41,047 nt of DNA from Paraburkholderia piptadeniae. Lineage in GTDB: Bacteria; Pseudomonadota; Gammaproteobacteria; Burkholderiales; Burkholderiaceae. Each line of letters starts with the position of its first letter. Position 1 is the first letter of the stretch. Under the pieces are notes generated by a model that ran no database searches, had not been told where the DNA came from, and saw only the letters and a program-made list of their open reading frames with translations. Of the stretch, positions 34,805-41,047 are shown piece after piece. Location: assembly GCF_900007165.1 (NCBI RefSeq), contig NZ_CYGY02000094.1:1-41047 (forward strand), in the 5' to 3' direction. The position numbers and the translations under genes were made by a program.

Positions 34805-36009
34805 TGTCCGGCCCTCCATTGCGCCACGTATTGGTCATCGATCCATTGGCAATAGTCCAACAGCGGTTGCTTGACGCGCGCTAACGTCTTCGCCACGGCA
34901 TCAGACCGCGACAAATCAAAAACCGTCGAAAATGCCAAGGCCCCATTGCTCATCACGGAGCTTGCCGGAACTTCGGTTGCATGGAGCCAATCGCCGTATG
35001 CGCGCTGGGACCAAGAGCGCACAACGGGCGCTGATGACGTAGTGCCGTAGTCCACTCTCGACAGAAGAACGGAAATGAAGTCGTAGGTTTTATCTACTTC
35101 ATGTTCCACGAAGCCATTCGCAACTTCAGCGAACAGCGACCAGAACGACACCGATGAAATGAAGTCAAGACTCTCAGGGACTAGAGGCATTACCATCGAA
35201 TCCGCGGCCATCAATCCGTTGAGAGTCATGTAAGAGAGAGAGGGCGCAGTGTCAAGGATGATGTAGTCATACCGCGCCCGCAACGGCTCGATACCTTTGC
35301 GCAACACAGACCAGAACTCGAAACCCGGGTTCGTTTTTTGGGCTGTCGGAAGATGGAATTCTGCGTCGTGTAGGTAGTTATGCGCGGGAATAACGTCGAG
35401 CCCATCCCAATACGTGCTTTGCACTTTTGAACTGAGCCCCCCCTCAATCGTCGGGTCATAGATGTATGGGAGCACCGTATCCTCCCACGTCACGTCCTTC
35501 TCGGCATACAACCCGCACAGTTCCGACAAAGAGGCCTGTGGATCGAGGTCAATCACGAGTACTTTGCGACCGCGAAGACTCAGGCCTTGTCCGATGCACA
35601 TCGTCGTTGTTGTCTTGCACGAGCCACCTTTGAAGTTGGCGGTGATCAAGACGCGCCCACGATGCTCACGTGTGCCTGTGACCAGCGGAGTCTGGTAGAT
35701 ATCGGATACCTGCTGCACCCAAGTACGTACGTCTTTTAGCGAAAATATGCGCGCTCTTCCGGAACCGTGAGCTTCGCCCGGCGGCAGATCGCCTCGTTCC
35801 TTCGTTGCCAGATAGTTAATTTTCTGACGGTCGATGCCGCAGAGCTCCGACAGCTCACCGATCGTGAATACTGGAGGTGTCTTGCGCGGCCGGGGTGCCA
35901 AGATTTGGTCGCGCAGTTCGTTCGTCATAACTGACAGGCGCTCAGCAAACTCCCCAAGGTTGGAGAGCTTCACGCGTCGGTCGATACCGGGCAACTCGCT
36001 CAAGTTCAT
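34801..36009 (-). CDS. parA: ParA partition ATPase with N-terminal DNA-binding domain
   Basis: Type Ia ParA that positions plasmid copies and autoregulates the par operon. The 402-residue protein has an N-terminal extension with a MerR-like helix-turn-helix (about 48-95, FTIGELSELCGIDRQKINYL, then ARIFSLKDVRTW). The ATPase domain has deviant Walker A KGGSCKTT (127-134), Walker A' region VLVIDLDPQASLSELCG (about 153-169) and Walker B YIILDTAPSLS. Length and layout match P1/P7-type ParA rather than the short chromosomal type. The ATG at 36009 has AAGGA upstream. A perfect 10-bp-arm inverted repeat at 36064-36102 lies in its promoter region. Confidence 0.94.
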   Translation of the reverse strand: MNLSELPGIDRRVKLSNLGEFAERLSVMTNELRDQILAPRPRKTPPVFTIGELSELCGIDRQKINYLATKERGDLPPGEAHGSGRARIFSLKDVRTWVQQVSDIYQTPLVTGTREHRGRVLITANFKGGSCKTTTTMCIGQGLSLRGRKVLVIDLDPQASLSELCGLYAEKDVTWEDTVLPYIYDPTIEGGLSSKVQSTYWDGLDVIPAHNYLHDAEFHLPTAQKTNPGFEFWSVLRKGIEPLRARYDYIILDTAPSLSYMTLNGLMAADSMVMPLVPESLDFISSVSFWSLFAEVANGFVEHEVDKTYDFISVLLSRVDYGTTSSAPVVRSWSQRAYGDWLHATEVPASSVMSNGALAFSTVFDLSRSDAVAKTLARVKQPLLDYCQWIDDQYVAQWRAGQ

Positions 36010-36063
36010 TTAGGACGTTCCTTTTGTCGACGGTGAGGTGTTTTCTCGACGCTCACCATTCAT

Positions 36064-36102
36064 TTCTACGGTTTCTGGCTTGATGACTGCCGAACCGTAG
36101 AA
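36064..36102. promoter_or_regulatory. Inverted repeat upstream of parA, candidate ParA operator
   Basis: TTCTACGGTT (36064-36073) and AACCGTAGAA (36093-36102) are exact inverse copies separated by 19 bases, so the centres are 29 bp apart. They lie 55-93 bp upstream of parA. ParA proteins with an N-terminal helix-turn-helix repress their own promoter through such palindromes, which makes this the likely operator. Confidence 0.5.
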
Positions 36103-36614
36103 TACTCGCCACATCGAAGAATAGCTATCGGAATCTGGCAGGAACCGCACCTTGCCGCGCATCGGGCGAGAATTCTCGTGCATTCAATGATTTGGCACGG
36201 TCAGCGTGAAATCCTTAATTGCAGACGGACAGCTGGGATCGCTTTTCACCGCAAAGGGCCATCACAGAAAACCTCACCTTGGACTCGGGAAAGCCAACGC
36301 ATTTGACACGCATCCGGGACGAACACAATTCGTCTCACCTTTCTCATGCCCCGCGAATCCGGCGGTTCCCTGTGCATGCCTTAGTAAATCCGTGCCTCAT
36401 CCTTGCCGTCTTCGTAATCGCTTGGTGAGAAGAACAATCTGTTTTCTTGCTACAAATCGGCTCACTGGCCCAAAACAAAAGACCGGTTCGTTAGATTTTG
36501 TAAACGATAGAACCAACCCACCACTAACAGAAAACGAACATCTATTTAAAATCAATGACTTATGCACGCAACGTGAGGAGTTCTGTGTTAGAGGTGCTGT
36601 TAATTGAGTATTCG

Positions 36615-36757
36615 GGTGAGGTGTTTACCACTGGTAGGTGAAACCATTTGTCAGAAAGGTGAGGTGTTTGGGCGGTAATAGGTGAGGTGAATTGAGTTTG
36701 AACGGGCGCAAAGGTGAGATATTTTGTGTCCGGTTGCGGGCAAGGTGAGGTTAACTG
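36615..36757 (+). repeat. Iteron array upstream of rep
   Basis: Six direct repeats with core GGTGAGGT and variants (GGTGAAAC, GGTGAGAT) begin at 36615, 36637, 36658, 36681, 36713 and 36744. The first four are 21-23 bp apart (two helical turns) and the last two 31-32 bp apart (three turns), so all face one side of the helix. The last lies immediately upstream of the rep -35 box. They are the expected binding sites of the Rep initiator. Confidence 0.8.
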
Positions 36758-36759
36758 TG

Positions 36760-36788
36760 TTGACATGGCACCTTGCTATCGGTACCTT
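36760..36788 (+). promoter_or_regulatory. Candidate rep promoter
   Basis: TTGACA (36760-36765) is followed after 17 bases by TACCTT (36783-36788), about 38 bp before the rep ATG. The sixth iteron ends just upstream of the -35 box, which suggests Rep autorepression. Confidence 0.5.
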
Positions 36789-36826
36789 ACCGCTCCATAT
36801 CAACGAAGAACAATGCGGGAGGCCGA

Positions 36827-38203
36827 ATGGCGACAGCAGGGCAAGTGGCCACGTCTAGGCAACTGGCACTGGCCTTATTCGACGATGCGAACGCCGAAGA
36901 CTTGCCCGTTGATGCCGCCCGCTCGGACATAGGTTTCGCCCGAAAGAACGTTTTAATCCGCATTATTGATTTGGGCGTTGCCGCGCGACGTTTGATCGAC
37001 GCCGCTTATTTTATCGTCGCACAGGAAGAGCAAGTTCGCGACCTGTACGACGTTGAGTTGGACTATTTCAAGTGGCTCATGCGCTACTCGAGTCGTAACA
37101 ACACTCACCTTGAACAGGTCATCACCGAGGCGCAAAGAGCACTGATCCAAGCGACCACAACACCGGATGCCGACGGATCGAAGCCATTTGGTTCGGTGCA
37201 GTTGATCGGCCGGATTTCCTACGCGGGTGGACGCTTCCAGTTCCGTGTTCCGCCAGATTTGATCGGAATAATCCGTGGTCCAGGCAAGTCGCACTGGCTA
37301 AGCCTGCGAATAACCTCGCTGTTTACGCTCAGCTACGCGCGAGTGATGTATGACCACCTTCTGCCTTACGCAGACGAGGGCATTACGGATTGGTTCGAGC
37401 TCGACGAGTTACGTGCCTGGCAAGGGGCAATGGGCACCAAGGCGTATGAATTCAAGTATTTCAAGCGAGACTGGCTTGCACCGGCCGTGGAGCAGATTAA
37501 TGAAGTTTCTGACCTGACGCTTTCGTATGAGACGCGAAACGAGCCGGGCTCTCGCAAGATCGGGCGCCTACGGTTTCGCATCGAGCGGAAACAGTTGGCC
37601 GAGCGTGCATTGCAAACACACGAACAAGCCCAGGCACTCTACAAGACCTTGAAGCAGGAGTTCGGCTTGTCCAGCGCGCAGTTCAATCAGATTGCGGCGG
37701 ATCGGGACACATACACGGATGAACGCTTGGAACGGGCGATCGAGCGCACTCGTTTTAGTCTGAAGCTGGGCAATATATCGAAGAGTCCGGCGGGATTCTT
37801 CATGAAGGCATTGAAGGAACAGTGGATCGTTTCCGACGCCGAGCGCCAGATGGTCCAGATTCAGGAGGGGCTTGCTCTGACGGAGAAACGTGAGTTGGAA
37901 GCGAAAGAGCAGGCTCAAACTAATATCGCGTTGCGGATCGCCGCGCAGGACGTGCATGCGCAGGATCGAATGGTGGACGAAATCCGCCGTGGTTGGGACG
38001 CATACGAAGCCGCGACTTCTAAGCAGCGGGAGGACTGGCGACGTACCTACAAAGGGACGCCGGCTGGCAAGCTGACGCTGCGTCGTTTGGGCATTGATCC
38101 TATGACTGATTTATCCGAGGCCATGATTCAGAAGTTTCCCGATCTGAAAGACGGATTCGCTGGCTATGTGTTCAACAGATCAAGGACTGGCAAGAGTCGC
38201 TAA
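36827..38203 (+). CDS. Replication initiator protein (Rep_3-like)
   Basis: Plasmid replication initiator that would bind the adjacent iterons. The 458-residue protein resembles Rep_3-family initiators, with two winged-helix regions. The first (about 45-230) includes LYDVELDYFKWLMRYSSRNN and FQFRVPPDLIGIIRGPGKSHWLSLRITSLFTLSYARVMYDHL, split over the typical beta-hairpin and helices. The second (about 190-290) has WFELDELRAWQG, FKYFKRDWLAPAVEQINEVSDL, characteristic of the C-terminal winged helix. The tail is charged and helical. The ATG at 36827 has GGGAGG five bases upstream; the longer frame from 36773 lacks a site. Gene context (iterons, parAB divergent) fully supports the role. Confidence 0.9.
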   Translation: MATAGQVATSRQLALALFDDANAEDLPVDAARSDIGFARKNVLIRIIDLGVAARRLIDAAYFIVAQEEQVRDLYDVELDYFKWLMRYSSRNNTHLEQVITEAQRALIQATTTPDADGSKPFGSVQLIGRISYAGGRFQFRVPPDLIGIIRGPGKSHWLSLRITSLFTLSYARVMYDHLLPYADEGITDWFELDELRAWQGAMGTKAYEFKYFKRDWLAPAVEQINEVSDLTLSYETRNEPGSRKIGRLRFRIERKQLAERALQTHEQAQALYKTLKQEFGLSSAQFNQIAADRDTYTDERLERAIERTRFSLKLGNISKSPAGFFMKALKEQWIVSDAERQMVQIQEGLALTEKRELEAKEQAQTNIALRIAAQDVHAQDRMVDEIRRGWDAYEAATSKQREDWRRTYKGTPAGKLTLRRLGIDPMTDLSEAMIQKFPDLKDGFAGYVFNRSRTGKSR

Positions 38204-38392
38204 TCCAATTCTTTGGTTTCCTCTTGAAAGAAAGAGTTGAGGAGCTGCTCGAGCCGTTTCACTGAAGAAGGACGGCCTCCGCGCTGCAATAGTCTGGCGG
38301 GAAGCCTTCATCATCCCATCGCGCCGTCCAAAGTACCTCGGCTCCGATGTGTTGGACTACAGATCATATCCCTTGCACATTTGTATTTCAGC

Positions 38393-38761
38393 TCACGCGA
38401 CCGGCTCATCGTGACCCACTAGGTCATCTTCTGGTCCGTCCCGACGCAGGTTCTTCTTTTCGGCCGGATGCGCGCGCCTGAAGCGGCGCATCTCGTCCGT
38501 GTCGATCTTCCAGATCGTACCGAGGTCCGCTGCGTAGCACAGCAGTGCCCATGCAGCGTAGGGGATTCTAGTTTCACCACTGATCCACTTGCGAATCTGT
38601 CGTCCGCTTTTGTCGGCGAGATCAAGGTAGTCGGCGCCGAGTCGGCCGGTGAAGCCGGCGCGCCGCAATACTTCCTGCACCTCCGCGCCGGTCGGTTGAC
38701 TCCAGTAGATCGCCGGCCGCAAGCATTCATCGCGGATCTCGACACGTGGTTGATCGCTCAT
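38393..38761 (-). CDS. Conserved hypothetical, helix-turn-helix-like plasmid/phage protein
   Basis: A 122-residue protein of a type seen on Burkholderiaceae plasmids and prophages, often annotated as a regulator. The core (about 25-85) reads PTGAEVQEVLRRAGFTGRLGADYLDL, DKSGRQIRKWISGE and IPYAAWALLCYAADLG, which looks like a helix-turn-helix in which recognition (RQIRKW) is followed by IPYAAW. The rest is charged. It is transcribed toward rep and separated from it by about 190 bp with no gene. No operon partner is obvious. Confidence 0.7.
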   Translation of the reverse strand: MSDQPRVEIRDECLRPAIYWSQPTGAEVQEVLRRAGFTGRLGADYLDLADKSGRQIRKWISGETRIPYAAWALLCYAADLGTIWKIDTDEMRRFRRAHPAEKKNLRRDGPEDDLVGHDEPVA

Positions 38762-38815
38762 CAGTTTCCCTTACATTGTTATCGAGCCCCCACGGCACCG
38801 CCACGGGGGATACAC

Positions 38816-38964
38816 GCGCCCCTCCGGGCGCTTGACGACCCTCGGCCGGCGGTCTGCCTGCGCCCGAGCCGGATCGTCCCGCCGCGATCCGCGGCGCGCC
38901 GGCACGCTCCCCACGCGTCCCGCGTGGGTCCCCGTGTGCCTCGATCCGGGCACGCGGCGCGTGC
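38816..38964. repeat. Cluster of four short GC-rich hairpins
   Basis: Within 150 bp lie four perfect stems with three- or four-base loops: GCGCCC-CTCC-GGGCGC (38816-38831), GCCGCG-ATC-CGCGGC (38881-38895), CCCACGCG-TCC-CGCGTGGG (38910-38928) and GCACGC-GGC-GCGTGC (38950-38964). No open frame in 38762-39085 is convincing. The structures could serve single-strand replication or transfer, or stop transcription into the flanking - strand genes. Confidence 0.55.
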
Positions 38965-39085
38965 GACGCCCCCGTGATTATCCGACTTCTGGCTTGCAGG
39001 AGGAACGGTAGGGCGGGGTGCCGCGCAACTGCCGGCTCACGCGCGGGTGGATCGGCTGCGACCTGCGAGAACCTCCGCTGACTAC

Positions 39086-39298
39086 TTAAGGCAACCGTAA
39101 CAGCGGCAGTTGCCGGCGATACAGCGCCAGCGAACGGCGTCTATCTGTGCAGGGGTAGGTCGTGACACCCTCGATAAACGATTCATGCTCGTAGATCACC
39201 AGCCCGTAAACGTCAGCCAGCGGACGCGCGCTTGTGCATAGCGCCTCAGCCTCCTCGGGAGCCTGTCGGGCGCACTGTTCGCATTCGGTCGTGGTCAA
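39086..39298 (-). CDS. Small hypothetical protein in the leading-region-like block
   Basis: A possible 70-residue protein (TTG start at 39298) containing a CEQC motif (residues 6-9) and the stretch DVYGLVIYEHESFIEGVTTY, with a basic C-terminus. The open frame reaches to 39562 but that part overlaps the next gene and has no coding character. The start is uncertain because only a distant GAGG is upstream. Its place behind three other - strand genes suggests one transcription unit. No family was recognised. Confidence 0.45.
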   Translation of the reverse strand: MTTTECEQCARQAPEEAEALCTSARPLADVYGLVIYEHESFIEGVTTYPCTDRRRSLALYRRQLPLLRLP

Positions 39299-39374
39299 AG
39301 CTTGTCGTTGTGGAAACCTCGATAACCCGCGCTGACCTCGCGCGGGCGTTATGTGCCGGTCGGTCCCGCGTGCC

Positions 39375-39683
39375 TTATTGAAGGTAGCCACTATGCTCGA
39401 TGAGCATTGCGGCAGGTGCGGAGGGCGGCACGCGGTCGAACTCCGCCAGAGCGGTGCGGGCAATCGAGCGCAACTCTTCACGGTGCATGTCGATGGCGTT
39501 GCCGTCACGATCCAGCATGCTAGCAATGCGCCTGAGCGCGTCGGCTGACTGTGCTGCCGCATCAGCCGACAGCGCCATGCGATACAGTTCGCCCCGAACG
39601 ATATTCCGGTCTCCGTACTGCCACATCGCCAGCAAGGGGAGAAGGGCGGCCAGCCATGTCGGCCGGATATTGAGCGTATTCAT
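39375..39683 (-). CDS. Hypothetical 102-aa protein next to the DUF932 gene
   Basis: A 102-residue protein with an N-terminal hydrophobic segment (about 9-22, TWLAALLPLLAMWQYGD) and a helical, charged remainder rich in Ala, Arg and Asp. The ATG has a good AGGAGA site. It follows the DUF932 gene by about 48 bp, in which a perfect hairpin lies. Function is not recognised; the neighbours (DUF932, antirestriction) make an anti-defence or transfer-related role possible. Confidence 0.6.
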   Translation of the reverse strand: MNTLNIRPTWLAALLPLLAMWQYGDRNIVRGELYRMALSADAAAQSADALRRIASMLDRDGNAIDMHREELRSIARTALAEFDRVPPSAPAAMLIEHSGYLQ

Positions 39684-39704
39684 GAATGTCTCCTGGTCGG
39701 GATG

Positions 39705-39724
39705 CCCCGGCCCGCAGGCCGGGG
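39705..39724 (-). terminator. Intergenic hairpin (copy 1)
   Basis: CCCCGGCC-CGCA-GGCCGGGG, an 8-bp perfect stem with a four-base loop, immediately after the DUF932 stop and before the ribosome site of the next gene. The same hairpin recurs at 40584-40601. It has no T-tract, so it could be an RNA processing or stabilising element rather than a true terminator. Confidence 0.45.
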
Positions 39725-39731
39725 AAACCGG

Positions 39732-40559
39732 TTAGCCGCGCAGGCGGCGCAGTTCATCGGCGAGCACCCACAGGGCGCGGTTAAGACGGATGTTCTGGTC
39801 AATGCCGGTGACCGCGCGGGTCGTGGTCGCCCTGCCGTTCGGGGTGCGACCGTGAAGGCCACCACGGAGCATATTTTCCTGAACCCGCTGGAAGGTTCTC
39901 CAGAGATCGGATGCGTGATCCTCGACGCGACGTGGTGCGAGAAGCTGCCGTTCGGTGATCGGCGCAGGTTTGTCGTCGTCATAGCGCAGGGCGAGTGCTG
40001 CTCGGGCGAAGGCCATCTGCTCGCCCTCATCGAGCGACGTCGCCGCCATCCCTTCGCGCTGCCGCGTCACGCCCTCGAAGCTGTCCAGTACCTTGAATGC
40101 GCCGTCGATCACCTGACCGACGACATCGCCCTTGTGCGGCACGCGGATATCGCTCACGTTATCGCCGCACACGATCCCGTTCTTGCAGACAAAGCGGAAC
40201 ATGCCTGCAATCATCTGGTAGCTGCTCGTGCCATCGTGACTGTTCAGGAGGATGATCTCGTTCGCCTCAGATCCGCTGATCTCGTCTGCGTGACGCAGGC
40301 GAAGCATGTGCTTCGTATATGCACGTCTGCCATCGTCCCGTACGCGGGTCTGGCAAACCATGAACGGCTGAAAACCTTCCTTGCGCAGGGCATCGAGGAC
40401 ATCAACGGTCGGAATGTAGCTGTACCGCTCTGACCGGCTTTCATGCGCAGAGTGCGCAAGGATGGAAGGCGCAACCTCGGCAATTTCGTCATTCGACAGC
40501 GGGTAATCCGAGCGCAGGGCGAGGGCGTTACGGCTAAAACGGCTTGCAAGCATATTCAT
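39732..40559 (-). CDS. DUF932 domain plasmid protein
   Basis: A 275-residue DUF932/YfjQ-like protein, common next to antirestriction genes on conjugative plasmids; molecular function unknown. Recognisable segments are YSYIPTVDVLDALRKEGFQPF (about 46-66), KHMLRLRHAD, NEIILLNSHDGTSSYQMIAGMFRFVCKNGIV (split about 98-129) and the helical region QREGMAATSLDEGEQMAFARAALALRYDDD. The ATG at 40559 is preceded by a GGAGA site. It follows the ArdB-like gene with a hairpin between them. Confidence 0.85.
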   Translation of the reverse strand: MNMLASRFSRNALALRSDYPLSNDEIAEVAPSILAHSAHESRSERYSYIPTVDVLDALRKEGFQPFMVCQTRVRDDGRRAYTKHMLRLRHADEISGSEANEIILLNSHDGTSSYQMIAGMFRFVCKNGIVCGDNVSDIRVPHKGDVVGQVIDGAFKVLDSFEGVTRQREGMAATSLDEGEQMAFARAALALRYDDDKPAPITERQLLAPRRVEDHASDLWRTFQRVQENMLRGGLHGRTPNGRATTTRAVTGIDQNIRLNRALWVLADELRRLRG

Positions 40560-40583
40560 TGATGTCTCCAGAGAGGGACCAGT

Positions 40584-40601
40584 CCCGGCCCGCAGGCCGG
40601 G
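40584..40601 (-). terminator. Intergenic hairpin (copy 2)
   Basis: CCCGGCC-CGCA-GGCCGGG, the same hairpin as at 39705-39724 with a 7-bp stem, placed between the ArdB-like gene and the DUF932 gene. Reuse of the same structure between consecutive genes suggests a designed intergenic unit (transcript end or processing point followed by a fresh ribosome site). No T-run follows. Confidence 0.45.
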
Positions 40602-40610
40602 GCCAGTTAA

Positions 40611-41024
40611 TCAGTCGATAGCGCGGAGGATGTTGGCCGCTTCCGCGTGATGGACGGCGAACTCCCGCAACTGGTGGTAGCGCGTGACGATGACGTCATC
40701 GAGCGTGTGTTCCGCGAGGTGGCAAAGCGCGAACAGGGTGACCGTAATGCCGAAGGCGTCCGCGCCCATCATGTCGCTGTAGCCGTTCATGTACCAGCGG
40801 ACATGCACACGATCCATGTTCGACGGAGCCATGTAGAAACCACCATTGGACAGCGTGAAGAAGTTCCAGTGTCCGCCCTCGTAGCTGCTGCACAGGCGCG
40901 CGGCCCAGTCATAGACCATCGATTCGCCGGTGAGGTAGTGGCGACCGAGATAGCAAGGAAGGACATTCAGGCGAAGTTCGTCGGGAACCACGGATGAGGT
41001 GATGATGCAATCAGTAGTACTCAC
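40611..41024 (-). CDS. Antirestriction protein, ArdB/KlcA family
   Basis: A 137-residue antirestriction protein that would protect incoming plasmid DNA against type I restriction enzymes. Family landmarks are LNVLPCYLGRHYLTGESMVYDW (about 19-40), YEGGHWNFFTLSNGGFYMAP (48-67) and the C-terminal NGYSDMMGADAFGITVTLFALCHLAE stretch split about 79-104. Length is typical of ArdB/KlcA. The GTG at 41024 is used, with GGAGA eight bases upstream. It is the first gene of the - strand block at the window edge; further genes may lie beyond it. Confidence 0.92.
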   Translation of the reverse strand: MSTTDCIITSSVVPDELRLNVLPCYLGRHYLTGESMVYDWAARLCSSYEGGHWNFFTLSNGGFYMAPSNMDRVHVRWYMNGYSDMMGADAFGITVTLFALCHLAEHTLDDVIVTRYHQLREFAVHHAEAANILRAID

Positions 41025-41047
41025 AGATATCTCCGGTTTGAGCCACA

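Larger units (their letters stand above)
36010..36826. other. Candidate replication origin region (oriV)
   Basis: About 800 bp between divergent parA and rep genes. It contains at least seven direct GGTGA-core repeats (starting 36032, 36615, 36637, 36658, 36681, 36713 and 36744) and inverted copies with TCACC at 36053, 36274 and 36335. It also has an A+T-rich stretch (about 36420-36560) and a DnaA-box-like TTATGCACG at 36560-36568. This combination is the signature of an iteron-controlled theta origin. No protein gene is supported here. Confidence 0.75.

Noticed and set aside
1..41047. CRISPR array, tRNA or rRNA genes
   Set aside because: No regularly spaced identical repeats with unique spacers were seen, and no tRNA cloverleaf or rRNA segment was recognised.

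Overview
The window looks like part of a large conjugative plasmid or other secondary replicon of a Burkholderiaceae bacterium (Paraburkholderia, Caballeronia or Burkholderia type). This rests on high G+C coding sequence, the protein style of the conserved hypotheticals (a DUF3717 protein, a glycine-zipper membrane protein, a DUF932 protein), and plasmid hallmarks: a complete VirB-type conjugation operon, parAB with candidate centromere sites, an iteron-type replication origin with a Rep gene, and an antirestriction gene. The species assignment is inference.

Layout. 1-4957: a Tn7/Tn5053-like transposition module on the + strand (tnsA-like, tnsB-like, tnsC/tniB-like and a short tniQ), followed at once by the 3' half of an IS30-type transposase. 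4958-9129: accessory region with long stretches lacking a convincing gene, a glycine-zipper membrane protein and a YhcG/DUF1016 PD-(D/E)XK protein. 9130-26612 (- strand): the transfer block, transcribed virB1-B2-B3-B4-B5-(eex-like)-B6-(31-aa ORF)-B7-B8-B9-B10-(219-aa protein)-B11-(two small proteins)-virD4 in two pieces-LPD7 protein-stbB-stbC-trbM-like. Divergent from it is an XRE repressor (26777-27175), with a pair of 14-bp direct repeats placed in the virB promoter and over the repressor start codon. 27439-30446 (- strand): an overlapping pair made of a PdeR-like PAS-GGDEF-EAL protein whose EAL half has lost its catalytic residues, and a LuxR-type protein that keeps the acyl-homoserine-lactone pocket residues. 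30447-33700: intergenic DNA and nested insertion-sequence debris (an IS3-type transposase apparently split by a decayed IS110 element). 33726-38203: the replication and partition core, with two perfect 19-bp inverted repeats (candidate parS), parB, parA, a parA operator-like palindrome, an array of GGTGAGGT iterons and rep. 38393-41024: a block of small - strand genes ending in DUF932 and ArdB/KlcA-type antirestriction genes, separated by repeated hairpin cassettes; this looks like an anti-defence or leading-region island.

How it fits together. The virB/virD4 block would build a pilus and DNA translocation channel under control of the divergent XRE protein. StbB/StbC and ParA/ParB/parS serve inheritance, and Rep with its iterons sets replication. 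Iteron copies also lie in the parA promoter, suggesting shared control of copy number and partition. The LuxR/pseudo-EAL pair is the most unusual regulatory unit and could link cell density or c-di-GMP to plasmid behaviour, but nothing in the sequence proves this. No relaxase gene was found, so either it lies outside the window or this segment alone is not self-transmissible.
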